DNA from: PWXP01 sp964487655
Lineage (GTDB): Bacteria > Planctomycetota > Planctomycetia > Pirellulales > Thermoguttaceae
Assembly (NCBI GenBank): GCA_964487655.1
Contig: CAZASB010000040.1
Span: 1-23,460 of the forward strand
Length of the DNA stretch: 23,460 bases
Direction of reading: 5' to 3'
In this document: positions 23,413-23,460 of the stretch, in pieces
How positions within the stretch are numbered: position 1 is the stretch's first letter
How the letters are laid out: the number at the start of each line of letters is the position of its first letter
Notes under the pieces: model-generated
The model's input: only the letters and a program-made list of their open reading frames with translations
What the model was told of the DNA's origin: nothing
Database searches by the model: none
Made by a program: the position numbers and the translations under genes

Positions 23413-23460
23413 GCGTGAGCCGCAGTGGCTTGGAATTTAGTCTACCTAGAAATAAACGGT

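Larger units (their letters stand above)
22766..23460. repeat. Repeat-rich, hairpin-dense non-coding region replacing hsdM
   Basis: About 695 bp with no recognisable protein in any frame and a succession of inverted repeats: a quasi-palindrome at 22910-23100, a 16-bp palindrome with one mismatched pair at 23160-23175 (centre CCCTAGGG), a branched hairpin at 23285-23338 and a 20-bp hairpin at 23362-23412. TTGTAGCCA occurs at 23051 and again at 23279. The left edge (22766-22909) includes CAGCCCAGGGCAACG, which resembles dispersed intergenic repeats I recall from planctomycete genomes. No transposase is seen. The last 48 bp (from 23413) show nothing recognisable. Confidence 0.65.

Noticed and set aside
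22766..23460. Continuation of hsdM in another frame (simple frameshift)
   Set aside because: None of the three forward frames shows HsdM sequence after 22766, so this is replacement or insertion rather than a frameshift.

Overview
The window looks like a chromosomal piece of a GC-rich member of the Planctomycetota, possibly a Pirellulales-like lineage. This is inferred from the style of the Gfo/Idh/MocA oxidoreductase, the very large secreted DUF4091 protein, and the repeat-rich intergenic DNA. No rRNA, tRNA, CRISPR array, transposase or integrase is visible.

Layout: (1) 1-2922, plus strand: the 3' part of a Gfo/Idh/MocA oxidoreductase, then two translationally coupled short-chain dehydrogenases. 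(2) 3212-10409, plus strand: a complete Na+-translocating NADH:quinone oxidoreductase operon, nqrABCDEF, followed by apbE (the flavin transferase that attaches FMN to NqrB and NqrC) and a small Cys-rich membrane protein matching NqrM (Fe-S maturation). The operon therefore encodes the sodium pump and its two assembly factors. It has 4-8 bp stop/start overlaps and an intra-operon hairpin between nqrD and nqrE. (3) 10545-11791, plus strand: a YqgE/AlgH-family protein and an HD-domain hydrolase resembling 5'-deoxynucleotidases. (4) 11785-15357, minus strand: a 1190-residue secreted multidomain protein ending in a DUF4091 glycoside-hydrolase-like region. Its 3' end overlaps the HD gene by 7 bp. 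(5) 15358-16178: about 820 bp without a credible gene, holding an inverted repeat and a candidate promoter. (6) 16179-22765, plus strand: a tightly coupled type I restriction-modification operon in the order small ORF, hsdR, AlbA_2/Schlafen-type gene, hsdS, single-TM hypothetical, hsdM start. All but one of its junctions are 4-nt ATGA or GTGA overlaps. (7) 22766-23460: dense hairpin-forming repeat DNA, beginning exactly where HsdM homology stops after about 28 codons.

The most interesting part is the right-hand third. It is an hsd operon with two non-canonical accessory genes (a Schlafen-like AlbA_2 protein and a membrane-anchored protein). Upstream it carries a translationally coupled ORF resembling the N-terminus of SNF2-family helicases. 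Its methyltransferase gene is cut off by a roughly 190-bp quasi-palindrome and further long hairpins. Whether hsdM resumes beyond the window cannot be seen. If it does not, HsdR lacks its modification partner here, which implies a decayed or rewired system.
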